Of a DNA stretch of 64,000 nucleotides, positions 9,044 through 17,079 are shown one piece after another. How positions within the stretch are numbered: position 1 is the first letter of the stretch; each line of letters begins with the position of its first letter. The DNA comes from Bombiscardovia apis (lineage in GTDB: Bacteria; Actinomycetota; Actinomycetes; Actinomycetales; Bifidobacteriaceae), in contig NZ_AP026800.1 in NCBI RefSeq assembly GCF_033095945.1, forward strand, positions 310,001 to 374,000, given 5' to 3'. The position numbers and the translations under genes are program-made. The notes under the pieces are model-generated. The model was not told the DNA's origin and ran no database searches. It was given only the letters and a program-made list of their open reading frames with translations.

Positions 9044-9340
9044 ATGTCTCAACACAAGTATGAAATGATGTTCATCGCTGATCCGTCTCTCGACGATCGC
9101 GCCCTGAAGAAACTGTCTGAGCAGTATCTGGAAATCGTCACTAAAGAAGGCGGTTCCATCGATAAGGCTGATTACTGGGGCCGTCGCAAGCTCGCTTACG
9201 AGATTGATGGCAACACTGAAGGCAACTATGCAGTGATTAATTACTCCTGCGAGCCTGCTGTGTCCGACGAGCTAGACCGCGTGATGAACTTGAGCGAATC
9301 CATTATTCGCACCAAGATTCTTCGCAAGGACGCCAAGTAG
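9044..9340 (+). CDS. rpsF: 30S ribosomal protein S6
   Basis: 98 residues, the usual size for bacterial S6, with the characteristic start YEMMFIADPSLDD and the segment GRRKLAYEIDGNTEGNYAVI. S6 binds S18 on the platform of the small subunit. The strong AAGGAGG at 9031 gives six bases of spacing to the ATG at 9044 and only three to the GTG at 9041, so the ATG is chosen. It heads the conserved cluster rpsF-ssb-rpsR-rplI; the intergenic distances (55, 64 and 13 bases) and common direction fit one transcript that joins translation and replication functions, as in other actinobacteria. Confidence 0.97.
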   Translation: MSQHKYEMMFIADPSLDDRALKKLSEQYLEIVTKEGGSIDKADYWGRRKLAYEIDGNTEGNYAVINYSCEPAVSDELDRVMNLSESIIRTKILRKDAK

Positions 9341-9395
9341 GCTCTTCTAGGAGCAAGGGAATCCGTTTAAGGATTACAAGGAAAGGCCAAGAATT

Positions 9396-10028
9396 ATGGC
9401 AGGAGATACAATCATCACGGTAGTGGGCAACCTCACCGCTGATCCTGAGGTGCGTACTACTTCTAATGGTGGTACTGTAGCCGATTTTACGATTGCCTCC
9501 ACGCCGCGGCAGTATAACCGCAATTCGGGGCAGTGGGAGGATGGCGACGCGCTCTTCCTGCGCTGCTCAGCCTGGGATTCCACATTTGCTCCGCTGGCAA
9601 CAAACGTACAAGCCAGCTTAGCTAAGGGCATGCGTGTTATCGCGCAAGGTCGTCTCGCTCAGCGCTCCTACCAAGACCGTGAGGGCAACAACCGCACGGT
9701 AGTGGAGCTGCGTGTAGACGAGGTCGGTCCTGCTCTTACCCGCGGTACCGCACAGGTCACCCGTACCCAGGGCTCCGGCTCAGGTGCTGGCGGCAATGGC
9801 GGTCGCGGCGGCTTCGCTGGTTCTCAGCAAGGCGGCGGTTACCAAGGCGGCTATCAGGGTGGAGCTTCTGCTCCTGCTGGTGGTCCTGCCCAAGGCGGTC
9901 AAGCACCAGCCCAGCAGGCCCCGGCCCAAGACCCATGGTCTACCCCTAGCAACGGCTCTGGTGGCTCGTTTGGCTCCTTCGGTTCCTCCGATGATTTTGG
10001 CGGTTCTGGGGATGAACCCGAGTTCTAA
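9396..10028 (+). CDS. ssb: Single-stranded DNA-binding protein
   Basis: 210 residues. Residues 1-112 form the OB fold with the classical start [16 protein letters not shown] and the central [17 protein letters not shown] flexible linker rich in glycine, glutamine and serine follows (about 125-195), and the protein ends in the acidic tail [11 protein letters not shown], a variant of the DDDIPF-like tip that recruits replication and repair enzymes. It coats single-stranded DNA during replication, recombination and repair. The long Gly/Gln linker is typical of actinobacterial SSB. It lies between rpsF and rpsR, as in most bacteria, and has a good AAGGAAAGG ribosome site. Confidence 0.97.
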   Translation: MAGDTIITVVGNLTADPEVRTTSNGGTVADFTIASTPRQYNRNSGQWEDGDALFLRCSAWDSTFAPLATNVQASLAKGMRVIAQGRLAQRSYQDREGNNRTVVELRVDEVGPALTRGTAQVTRTQGSGSGAGGNGGRGGFAGSQQGGGYQGGYQGGASAPAGGPAQGGQAPAQQAPAQDPWSTPSNGSGGSFGSFGSSDDFGGSGDEPEF

Positions 10029-10092
10029 GCTGCCCGCTAGATACGTTTCGTTATCGCAGATGTAAAGTTGTTCAAATTTTAAGGAGTACATG

Positions 10093-10341
10093 ATGTCACG
10101 CAAAAGGCCGCAAGCGCCGGTCAAGCCGATTAAGAAGAAGCCGAACCCACTGAGCGTAGCCAAGGTTCACGAGATTGATTACAAAGACGTAGCTTTGCTG
10201 CGTAAGTTCATCTCTGACCGCGGCAAGATTCGTTCTCGTCGTATCACCGGCGTAACTGTTCAGCAGCAGCGAGAGATCTCCAAGGCAATCAAGAATGCCC
10301 GCGAGATGGCCCTCCTGCCTTACCAGACCTCCGGTCGCTGA
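10093..10341 (+). CDS. rpsR: 30S ribosomal protein S18
   Basis: 82 residues, rich in lysine and arginine, with the family signature [17 protein letters not shown] and the ending [16 protein letters not shown]18 pairs with S6 on the platform of the 30S subunit. AAGGAG at 10081 has six bases of spacing to the ATG at 10093 and three to the ATG at 10090, which makes the second ATG (MSRKRPQ) the better start. No zinc-binding CxxC-type set is visible, so this looks like the zinc-independent form. It is followed 13 bases later by rplI. Confidence 0.97.
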   Translation: MSRKRPQAPVKPIKKKPNPLSVAKVHEIDYKDVALLRKFISDRGKIRSRRITGVTVQQQREISKAIKNAREMALLPYQTSGR

Positions 10342-10354
10342 GGGGAGCATCACC

Positions 10355-10807
10355 ATGGCAAAGACAAGTAAAGTCATTCTGACCGCTACCGTAGGCGATC
10401 TTGGTCATTCCGGCGACGTAGTCGAGGTAAAGCCCGGCTATGCCCGCAACTTCCTGATTCCTAAGGGCTTGGCCTTCACTTGGACCAAGGGTGCTGCATC
10501 TCAGATTGAGTCCATGCGCCGCGCCCGCCGCGCCAAGCTGCTGGCTACCCGAGAGGATGCCGTTGCGGCAAAGAACGCCATCGAGGGCACCGTTGTAGAG
10601 CTCAGCGCCAAGGTTTCCGAATCTGGCAAGCTCTTCGGCTCCATCTCCAGCGAAGCCATTGCTAAGGCTTTGGCTGCTAAGGCTTCTGTAGAGCCTCGTT
10701 CCATCTCGGTGGAGACTATCAAGACTCCGGGCGAGTTCCCCGCAACGGTGGCTCTTCACCCTGAAATTTCCGCCTCCTTCACCGTTAAGGTGACCGGCGA
10801 GAAGTGA
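10355..10807 (+). CDS. rplI: 50S ribosomal protein L9
   Basis: 150 residues. The N-terminal rRNA-binding domain shows [20 protein letters not shown] and FLIPKGLA (residues about 13-42), then the long connecting helix and the C-terminal domain. L9 spans from the L1 stalk base outward and supports reading-frame maintenance. The open frame extends upstream into rpsR, but AGGGGAGC at 10341 fits the ATG at 10355 (MAKTSKV), the standard L9 start. It is the last gene of the cluster and is followed by a long inverted repeat. Confidence 0.97.
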   Translation: MAKTSKVILTATVGDLGHSGDVVEVKPGYARNFLIPKGLAFTWTKGAASQIESMRRARRAKLLATREDAVAAKNAIEGTVVELSAKVSESGKLFGSISSEAIAKALAAKASVEPRSISVETIKTPGEFPATVALHPEISASFTVKVTGEK

Positions 10808-10849
10808 GCTTGATGCCAGCTAAGCCAAGCGCTTAGCTTTTGGCTCAAA

Positions 10850-10895
10850 CGAACGGCTCCTAAACTTTCCACTGAGGAAGTTTAGGAGCCGTTCG
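10850..10895. terminator. Long perfect inverted repeat after rplI
   Basis: Arms of 18 bases (CGAACGGCTCCTAAACTT at 10850-10867 and its exact complement at 10878-10895) around a 10-base loop. It lies between the end of the ribosomal cluster and the convergent tautomerase gene, so it probably ends transcription from both sides. There is no strong T-run on either flank. Confidence 0.7.
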
Positions 10896-10942
10896 CATAT
10901 CATGGCCGGGCTTTGAGGCTAGGCCCGATATAGTGAGCTGCC

Positions 10943-11290
10943 TCAGAAGTTAGAACCGTTCCAGCCCCAGTCAGTGGTGGCCGTGTATCGGATGTAGGTG
11001 CGGTCGCCGGGGATACCCAACTCTTTGCTTAGAGTGGCAATAATAGACTGCGTAAGCTGCTCCCAAGCCGATCGCGGTACGTTGGAGCCAAATACGTTGA
11101 CCTCCACGTAGGCGGCTGGTTTAGAGTCATCTCCCGCAAAGTAGATAGGCATGTCAGATTCAAAGGGGCACATAAGCCAGCCTTCAGACTTGCCGGGAAC
11201 TGCCTGAATGGCCTTGCCGTAAGCGGCCTTGATGTGTTCGCGCTGCTCAGTGCTTAAAGGTGTGCTGACATGGGTGTGAATGACTGGCAT
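10943..11290 (-). CDS. MIF/4-oxalocrotonate tautomerase family protein
   Basis: 115 residues beginning MPVIHTHVSTPLS. Proline at position 2 is the catalytic base once the methionine is removed, the hallmark of the tautomerase superfamily. Length, the central FESDMPIYFAGDD and the segment AAYVEVNVFG match the MIF branch (phenylpyruvate tautomerase-like) better than the short 60-residue 4-OT branch. The protein is expected to be a soluble trimer. A strong AGGAGGAC ribosome site precedes the ATG. It stands upstream of no clear partner; the physiological substrate is unknown. MIF-like proteins of symbionts can also act outside the cell, but no signal peptide is present here. Confidence 0.75.
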   Translation of the reverse strand: MPVIHTHVSTPLSTEQREHIKAAYGKAIQAVPGKSEGWLMCPFESDMPIYFAGDDSKPAAYVEVNVFGSNVPRSAWEQLTQSIIATLSKELGIPGDRTYIRYTATTDWGWNGSNF

Positions 11291-11366
11291 GATAGTCCTC
11301 CTAAAAAATGCCGCGCTCAGGGTAAGCTGCGGTATTGCTTTCCTTAAGACTAGCTCCCAGCCGCGC

Positions 11367-11870
11367 TCACTTCCAGCCGAAAGGGCTGTGAGTTAAGGAA
11401 TAAGCGCCCAAACGGTGGGATATAGAAGCTTCGGAGACTTGCTTGCCGGGGGCGGGAGCGTCGAGTAGCCACTTGCGAATCACGAAATTCCAGATGGAGA
11501 CAATGACCGTGGCTGCAATCTTGGCAACGTTGGAGTAGAGCGTGTACTTGCCGTGCATACTAGTAATGGCATCGGCTGGCAGCGTGGAAGTGCCCAGCCA
11601 GATGACCACTTCGTTGATGCCTAAGCCAATAGCGGAGGCCACGAAGAAGATAGTGATTTCCATCCAGCGAGCCATATCGTCGCGGTGGGTGAACACGTAT
11701 TTCATGCTGGCTAAGTAGTTGAAAGCCAGAGAAATCAGGAATGAAATAGTGCTAGCAACTAGATTGTTGACATGGAAGTGAAGGAGGAGGTTCATCAGAC
11801 CGATGTCGATGATGAAGGCAATGATGCCCACTACGCCAAATTTCGCTACCTGTTCAATGAGTTTTCGCAC
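11367..11870 (-). CDS. GtrA family membrane protein
   Basis: 167 residues with four predicted membrane segments (about 8-30, 38-58, 72-95 and 118-140), starting with FGVVGIIAFIIDIGLMNLLL and containing FNYLASMKYVF, typical of the GtrA/DPMS-associated family. Family members are thought to flip or present polyprenyl-linked sugars for decoration of wall polysaccharides. The start is GTG (VRKLIEQ); an ATG ten bases upstream is out of frame. No glycosyltransferase is adjacent, so its partner may be one of the enzymes at 0.6-7.5 kb or lie elsewhere. It is divergent from nothing nearby and probably forms its own unit. Confidence 0.75.
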   Translation of the reverse strand: MRKLIEQVAKFGVVGIIAFIIDIGLMNLLLHFHVNNLVASTISFLISLAFNYLASMKYVFTHRDDMARWMEITIFFVASAIGLGINEVVIWLGTSTLPADAITSMHGKYTLYSNVAKIAATVIVSIWNFVIRKWLLDAPAPGKQVSEASISHRLGAYSLTHSPFGWK

Positions 11871-11924
11871 AATAAAGCATTTTAGCGCAAGGGGTGTGCT
11901 TCAAGCTGATACGCGATCTGAGAC

Positions 11925-11970
11925 AAGCAAAAGCCCGCGTACCTAATCCTGTGAACAAGGGAACGCGGGC
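11925..11970 (-). terminator. Rho-independent terminator of the MFS gene
   Basis: Read on the minus strand, GCCCGCGT and ACGCGGGC form an 8-bp stem (11970-11963 and 11940-11933) and are followed by TTTTGCTTG. It lies 21 bases downstream of the stop of the leftward MFS gene. Confidence 0.8.
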
Positions 11971-11991
11971 GGAATCTAGGGAGTCTGAGCT

Positions 11992-13317
11992 CTAGGCGGG
12001 CATGAGTGTTAAGTCTGGCTGCTCGGTAGAGTTGCGAATCTGCTTAAAACCAACGAAGGCGATAACAAGACTGGTTAAGGCCAGAGTGGTGACTACGCCA
12101 AAGCCGCCGCGGGAGCCGTAGCGGTCGATGAATACGCCTGCTATGGCCGAGCCCGCCGAGGAGCCTATGGAGTTCATAGCGTTGAGCCAAGCCATACCCT
12201 CGGTAAAACGGATGGGCGGCACCAAGTGGAGCATGAGCTGGTTGCCGTTGATCCAAGTGGGCGACTGGCAAACACCGATAACCAAGTAAATAAGCATAAT
12301 GGTCCACAAATTGTGGGCGAAGAGGAAGGTTGCAATGCCCAAGTTGACCACCAACAGGCAGAAGTAGAAGCGCTTCCAGAGCGGTGTAGCCCAGCTTTTA
12401 GCGCCGTAGAGGAGGGCGCCAATGAGTGAGCTGAAGGAGAAGCAGGCGAAGACGAAGCCGGTCCACTGCTTCATCCCTTCCTCGGTGGCAAAGGAAATAA
12501 TCGAGATGGAGGCGGCTGATTGGAAGGCACCCAATCCAAACCAAGTGACGCACACTGCGATGAGGCCTGCGCTCCAGAAGCTCGACTTGCGCTCCTCGCC
12601 CTGAATCTTGGCTTGAATGGCGGCCTGACGGGCGCGGTATTCCTTGCGGGTGATGCCTTCCTTACGGGCCAGCTCAGTCTGTGAGGGAGGCTCGGTGCCC
12701 ATGGCGCCTAGGAACATGAGAGCGCCAACTGCCACGCAGACACCGGTAAATGCGAAGGCGAGAACGCCGGAATAAACGGCTAAAATCGAAGCTAGGGGAT
12801 TGCCGACTACCCACATGGCTTCGTCAAAGACTCCGCACAAGGAGAGCGCCCGCTCAGTGCGAATATGGTCGCCCTTGAGCAGCATGGTCCAGCGGTGGCG
12901 GCTCATAGCGCCCCACGGCGGGATGGCAGCCATGAAGGGAGCCAGGCAGTACAGCACCCAAGCCGGAGCACGCAGGGTAATCGAAGTAATAAGACTGATT
13001 GCGGCAATCATCCACACGATAATGGTGGGAATAGCGGTGCGGCGCTGGCCGAACTTGTCTACCAGCTTGCCCAGCACGGGCCCCACGATGGCCATAGAAA
13101 TCGCCTGAGTGGCCGTTAAAGCGCCTGCCAGCGAGTATGAGCCGTAGTAGTGCTGCACCGAGATAGTGATGGTCATACCCACCATAGGTGCGGGCATAGA
13201 AGCAATCACGGCTCCCACGGCGTAGCGGGCGGTGCCGGGCATTTTCAAGAGTTCTGCATATCCGCCTACAATGCGGTTTCCTGCTTCTTTGACGGCAGCG
13301 ATGACCTGATTGGACAT
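11992..13317 (-). CDS. MFS transporter
   Basis: 441 residues with about 12 predicted membrane helices. The loop between helices 2 and 3 has the MFS A-motif form GKLVDKFGQRR (about residues 82-92). A charged cytoplasmic loop rich in Arg, Lys and Gln (about residues 205-235) separates the two halves. Paralogues of this type are frequent in bifidobacteria and are usually annotated as drug or metabolite exporters; the substrate cannot be deduced. The open frame extends 37 codons upstream, but GAAAGGAAT precedes the ATG at 13317, and the region upstream carries an operator-like palindrome shared with the divergent phosphatase gene, so the shorter start is used. Confidence 0.8.
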   Translation of the reverse strand: MSNQVIAAVKEAGNRIVGGYAELLKMPGTARYAVGAVIASMPAPMVGMTITISVQHYYGSYSLAGALTATQAISMAIVGPVLGKLVDKFGQRRTAIPTIIVWMIAAISLITSITLRAPAWVLYCLAPFMAAIPPWGAMSRHRWTMLLKGDHIRTERALSLCGVFDEAMWVVGNPLASILAVYSGVLAFAFTGVCVAVGALMFLGAMGTEPPSQTELARKEGITRKEYRARQAAIQAKIQGEERKSSFWSAGLIAVCVTWFGLGAFQSAASISIISFATEEGMKQWTGFVFACFSFSSLIGALLYGAKSWATPLWKRFYFCLLVVNLGIATFLFAHNLWTIMLIYLVIGVCQSPTWINGNQLMLHLVPPIRFTEGMAWLNAMNSIGSSAGSAIAGVFIDRYGSRGGFGVVTTLALTSLVIAFVGFKQIRNSTEQPDLTLMPA

Positions 13318-13446
13318 CAGATTCCTTTCACCAACAGGGTGAGTGCTTGTGGAATTTCGGCAGATTGGGACGCGACTTGTGGCCACTGGCAATCCGTGTA
13401 AAACTTTAGTGGAACGAGTTGACGACACGCAGAAAAATTAGATTTC

Positions 13447-13460
13447 TGTGAGCGCTAACA
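13447..13460. promoter_or_regulatory. LacI-family operator-like palindrome
   Basis: TGTGAGCGCTAACA differs in one position from the perfect palindrome TGTGAGCGCTCACA, a form bound by many LacI-type sugar regulators of bifidobacteria. It lies between the divergent MFS gene and the histidine phosphatase, 21 bases before the start of the latter, where a bound repressor would block its expression. Confidence 0.55.
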
Positions 13461-13480
13461 AATATCGAGGAGATTAAATT

Positions 13481-14140
13481 TTGCCAGCAACTACTATTCA
13501 TTTTGTCCGCCACGGCAAGGTCTACAACCCAGACCACCTGCTCTACGAGCGCCTGCCGGACTTCCACTTGAGTGAGCAAGGGGCAAGAATGGCAGCAGCA
13601 ACGGCGCGGTTTATGGCCCTCAATCCCGCAACTCAAGCTGTTGTCGCCGTCTACGCTTCGCCCCTCGAACGCGCCCAGGAAACAGCGCAGATTATTGCCG
13701 ATGGTATGAACCAGATGCGCAAGAGCCAGGGTCGCAAACCCCTGGAACTCATGAGTGACGAGCGACTCATCGAGGCGGGCAACGAATTTAGGGGGCAGCG
13801 CAAGGACCGTTGGCCGCTCATGGCCCTCCAGCCTGCTAACTGGTCGCTCATGAGCAATCTGATGGAACCTAGCTGGGGCGAGTCTTACCGGGCCATCGCT
13901 GAGCGCATGCGTGACTTTGCTTACGAGCAAGTTGAGCGCTACCCGGGCCAGCAAATCATCGCAGTCAGCCACGAATCGCCTATATGGGCCTTCCGCCGAC
14001 TGCTGGAGACGGGCAAACCTGAGCACAATATGCTCCTGCGTCATACCGCTCTGGCATCCGTCACTTCCATTACCTTCGATGTTGAGAGTAAAAACGTGCT
14101 CGGCATCACATATGCAAACCCGGCAAGTGGGGTTCAGTAG
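13481..14140 (+). CDS. Histidine phosphatase family protein (phosphoglycerate mutase-like)
   Basis: 219 residues. The N-terminal FVRHGK (about residues 8-13) holds the phosphorylated histidine, YASPLERAQETAQ (about 61-73) the second arginine, and AVSHESPIWAF (about 161-171) the second catalytic histidine, all as expected for the superfamily. Broad-specificity phosphatases of this group act on sugar phosphates or other small phosphoesters in the cytoplasm. The start is TTG with a GAGGAG site seven bases upstream; no in-frame ATG precedes the catalytic motif. A LacI-type palindrome overlaps its promoter region, suggesting control by a carbohydrate signal and perhaps coregulation with the divergent MFS gene. 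Confidence 0.85.
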   Translation: MPATTIHFVRHGKVYNPDHLLYERLPDFHLSEQGARMAAATARFMALNPATQAVVAVYASPLERAQETAQIIADGMNQMRKSQGRKPLELMSDERLIEAGNEFRGQRKDRWPLMALQPANWSLMSNLMEPSWGESYRAIAERMRDFAYEQVERYPGQQIIAVSHESPIWAFRRLLETGKPEHNMLLRHTALASVTSITFDVESKNVLGITYANPASGVQ

Positions 14141-14214
14141 CGTTCCCGATGGCTTATGATGGCAAGTAGGGTAAACGGCACTGCCGCGCACGCCAAGGCC
14201 AAGGAGGGCAGATG

Positions 14215-15090
14215 ATGGGTGAATTTAATAAGCAGCTGGCTGAGCAGTTAGCAGGAGTGTCTGCGATTGAGCAGGCAGGTCAGGCAGGAACGGCGCTCAT
14301 CAGTCTGTGGCCGCTCACTGATGCCACCCAGCTCGACAACGATGCTAAGTATGGCGAAAACTTGCAGGTACGCATTACACGGGTCATGGCTAGAGTCATG
14401 ACCGGCCTAGATGTCACTATTCCCGATGCTGAGTTCGTCTATGAGGGGGCCGACGAGATTCCTGGCCGTCCCCAAGAGATAGTAGATGCCTTACTGGCTG
14501 CCAACGACGCTTGCGATACTATGGCTGGATATTCGCGCAGCTGCGACTTTGCTCAAGTACGGGCAGCAGTTCAATACTGCGATGCTGGCTGGAGCGAGCA
14601 AGAAACGGATGCAGCTGAGCAAGTGGTTGAGAGTGCAATCGCTGCCGTGTGCCCTCGCAACGGTGAGATTGAAGCCAGTGCAGAACCGACTGTTGTAGCC
14701 CAGCGCTTGGCTATATCGATGGAAACGGTGTATCAGATGGCTCAAGCACTTGACCTGCAAGAGGGGAGCGAACGAAAGGCCTTGCCTGTCTTGTTGTTAG
14801 CTAATGAACTCAACGAGCGCTTAGAGATTCCCCGCTACTATGTGGGAAATGACCAGCTGAGTGAGTTGTTACGTCTGGCTCAGGGAAGCGATGGCTTACA
14901 GGAGGCTGCGCTCGCAATGGCCCCTTCGATACAAAGTGAGTGGGAGCAGCACAAGGTCGACGTGCTCTGGGATCCAGACGAGGCTCAGCGCAAGGCCAAG
15001 GAAGAGGACGAGCGCAAGAGTCGTGAAGCGCTTATGGCTAAGTTTGCCCATATACCAGAAGACCCAAATAAGCCGCCCGTCGAACTCTAG
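14215..15090 (+). CDS. Hypothetical protein, mostly helical, charged C-terminus
   Basis: About 291 residues; I do not recognise the family. It is acidic, has no signal peptide or membrane segment, and is rich in Ala, Glu and Gln. Residues about 135-235 look helical; the last 45 residues are highly charged (AQRKAKEEDERKSREALMAKF) and probably form an extended helix. AAGGAGG at 14201 gives seven bases of spacing to the ATG at 14215 and four to the ATG at 14212, so either could be used. It lies 74 bases after the phosphatase gene in the same direction and could share its transcript. A soluble cytoplasmic protein of unknown role. Confidence 0.75.
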   Translation: MGEFNKQLAEQLAGVSAIEQAGQAGTALISLWPLTDATQLDNDAKYGENLQVRITRVMARVMTGLDVTIPDAEFVYEGADEIPGRPQEIVDALLAANDACDTMAGYSRSCDFAQVRAAVQYCDAGWSEQETDAAEQVVESAIAAVCPRNGEIEASAEPTVVAQRLAISMETVYQMAQALDLQEGSERKALPVLLLANELNERLEIPRYYVGNDQLSELLRLAQGSDGLQEAALAMAPSIQSEWEQHKVDVLWDPDEAQRKAKEEDERKSREALMAKFAHIPEDPNKPPVEL

Positions 15091-15188
15091 AGCTGCGGGG
15101 CGAAGCCTATTCGGGTCTACATAGCGCAACTAGTGCGCATCAAGTGGTCAGCGAGTTGGTGGGAAAACCAGCTGCTGGCCGCTATTGC

Positions 15189-16088
15189 TTACTGCATGGG
15201 GTTTGGATTTTGGCCCTGATCTTGGGACTGCTTGTCAAAGCGGGTGCCCAGCGGATTGGACTGACGTACGCCAAAGACCAGCCAGATAATCAGGCCTGCG
15301 CATGCAGCAATAACACCCCAGCCAATGGTCATCAGAGTAGATTCATCGATGGCACTCGTGTCTTGGTACATCAAAATGTCTGGATCCAAGCTGTTGATGG
15401 TGCTGTACATAATTCCCAAGCCACCGTAGGTGAGGACGGCGGGCAGGATAGTCCACCAGCCTGCGGTGTTGCTGTCGTGAATGCGGCGCGTGGTCACTGC
15501 TAGCATGGGCAGCACGATGGCTAGGCGCCAAACATAACCAATGTAATCGCCCACGGTTCCCATCGGGCTGGTGATGATGTTTAAGATTATGTCTACCAGA
15601 GCGATCATGAGCACGGGCCACCAGAACTCGCCCTTGGAAGCGCGGCCAGTGAAGTCGACATACTTGGTGAAGAACCGCTTTACTGCAGCGCCGAAGGAGA
15701 TGCCGTACCAAGGCTGGTTGAAAGCGGGCTGACCATTGGCACCCAGTTCGCCGCTATATGTGGGAGGGACTTGGGGAACTGATGGCTGGCCTCCCATGAA
15801 TTGGCCCTGTTGGGTGAACTGTGGCTGCTGTGGCTGAGCTTGCTGGCCGTATTGTGGCTGACCGTAGCTCTGCACCGGAGCATTCTGCCCATACTGTGGC
15901 TGAGCTTGCTGTGGTTGCTGGGCCTGTGGAGACTGACCATACTGCTGCTGGCCGTACTGGGGCTGTGCAGCTTGCACTGGCTGAACTGGCTGCTCAGATT
16001 GGGGCTGTCCGAAAGCGGGCGTCTGACCCGCGCCGTCCTGATTTCCCTGTTCCCCAGTGGACTGTGAATCTTTGTCGAATGATGTCAT
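15189..16088 (-). CDS. DUF805 membrane protein with Gln/Pro-rich N-terminal region
   Basis: 299 residues. The first 120 residues are low-complexity, with many copies of PQYGQ and QQAQP, and are probably disordered. The remainder is a DUF805 domain: YVDFTGRASKGEFWW (about 153-167), then four hydrophobic segments including the typical ITTRRIHDSN-like VTTRRIHDSNTAGWW and WLVFGVRQSNPLGTRF near the end. DUF805 proteins are small inner-membrane proteins of unknown function; the long Gln-rich cytoplasmic extension is a feature of actinobacterial members and may serve as an interaction region. It is convergent with the hypothetical gene and followed by 175 bases before the next leftward operon. Confidence 0.85.
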   Translation of the reverse strand: MTSFDKDSQSTGEQGNQDGAGQTPAFGQPQSEQPVQPVQAAQPQYGQQQYGQSPQAQQPQQAQPQYGQNAPVQSYGQPQYGQQAQPQQPQFTQQGQFMGGQPSVPQVPPTYSGELGANGQPAFNQPWYGISFGAAVKRFFTKYVDFTGRASKGEFWWPVLMIALVDIILNIITSPMGTVGDYIGYVWRLAIVLPMLAVTTRRIHDSNTAGWWTILPAVLTYGGLGIMYSTINSLDPDILMYQDTSAIDESTLMTIGWGVIAACAGLIIWLVFGVRQSNPLGTRFDKQSQDQGQNPNPMQ

Positions 16089-16263
16089 ATTATCCTTCCC
16101 TCCGCGCCCCTTTGAGGCCGCTCTCTTGCCCTCGCTTTGACGTTTTCATGCGAAGTGCATGCTTACAATTATGACAGAAATGTGTGGGGAAGGGTAACGA
16201 AAGTTGCTATGTTAGCTAGGACACAGACTGTGTGCCCGCTGGCTTGCTGGTCAGTTGCCCGTT

Positions 16264-17079
16264 TCATCTAAGAAATGAGGACTCCTCATTACTGTCAATA
16301 GTACAGTGTTCGACGGCCGCAATGAGTCCTAGGAGAACCGCTGTGAGTACTACTATCACGAGTGTTGCCGAGAAGATGAGCGGAGTTTGGAATGAGTTAA
16401 AAGCTGACTGAAGCCAAATGCCTAAGCCGTTCTGGGCTCCCAAATATTCGGCCGTCGAGGCAGTAGCAAAGACGTAAGCGGCCGAGATGCGCAAACCGGA
16501 GAAAATCTGCCCGGCGGCGACGCGCAGTTTCACATGCCACAGGGTCCAAGCTTGGCTGGCTCCACAGGTGAGTGCTACATCTTGGTAGAAGCTGGGCACC
16601 GCTGCCAATCCCCGGTAGGTTTGGATGGCGATGGGGAAGAGGCCAAATACTGCAACAATAGCCACCTTGCCGACTGGTTCGAAGCCAAACCAAATAATGA
16701 AGAGCGGAGCTATGGTGATGAGCGGTACCATTTGGGCGGCGGCGATGAGCGGATAGAGGGCATCGTGAAGGGTCTGCCAGCAATAGAGACCTACTCCTAT
16801 GAGCAAGCCAACCGCGCTGGCGACTATGAAGCCGGCGAAGCCTTCTGCTGCCGTTATCGCGCTGGCTGTCATGAGCTCGGGCCAGGTGGCGGCGGTGGCT
16901 TGCGCAATCTGACTGGGTGAGGGCAGTATGCGTTCTGAAATGCCACCTGCCGCAACCCAAATCTGCCACAGTCCAAGCAGGACCGCGATAGTAATTGCTG
17001 GGGCTATGATGCGCCGCCACTGTTGCCGTCGTCTTGGTGAATCAGCTATCAGGCGGTTTGGGTTTGGAGTTTTGCTCAT
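16264..17079 (-). CDS. ABC transporter permease, ThiX/SsuC-like
   Basis: 271 residues with about six membrane helices. The conserved cytoplasmic loop that contacts the ATPase is visible as the EAA-like segment DVALTCGASQAWTLWHVKLR (about residues 165-184), followed by SGLRISAAYVF. This matches permeases of the nitrate/taurine/thiamine-precursor group. Its ATG overlaps the TGA of the binding-protein gene by four bases, so the two are one operon. With the neighbour it should import a pyrimidine precursor of thiamine. No ATPase gene follows; the downstream gene is the unrelated DUF805 protein 175 bases away. Confidence 0.85.
   Translation of the reverse strand: MSKTPNPNRLIADSPRRRQQWRRIIAPAITIAVLLGLWQIWVAAGGISERILPSPSQIAQATAATWPELMTASAITAAEGFAGFIVASAVGLLIGVGLYCWQTLHDALYPLIAAAQMVPLITIAPLFIIWFGFEPVGKVAIVAVFGLFPIAIQTYRGLAAVPSFYQDVALTCGASQAWTLWHVKLRVAAGQIFSGLRISAAYVFATASTAEYLGAQNGLGIWLQSAFNSFQTPLIFSATLVIVVLTAVLLGLIAAVEHCTIDSNEESSFLR

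Noticed and set aside
13406..14191. 261-codon minus-strand frame over the histidine phosphatase
   Set aside because: The phosphatase on the plus strand has the RHG motif, second histidine and a good ribosome site; the antisense frame has none.
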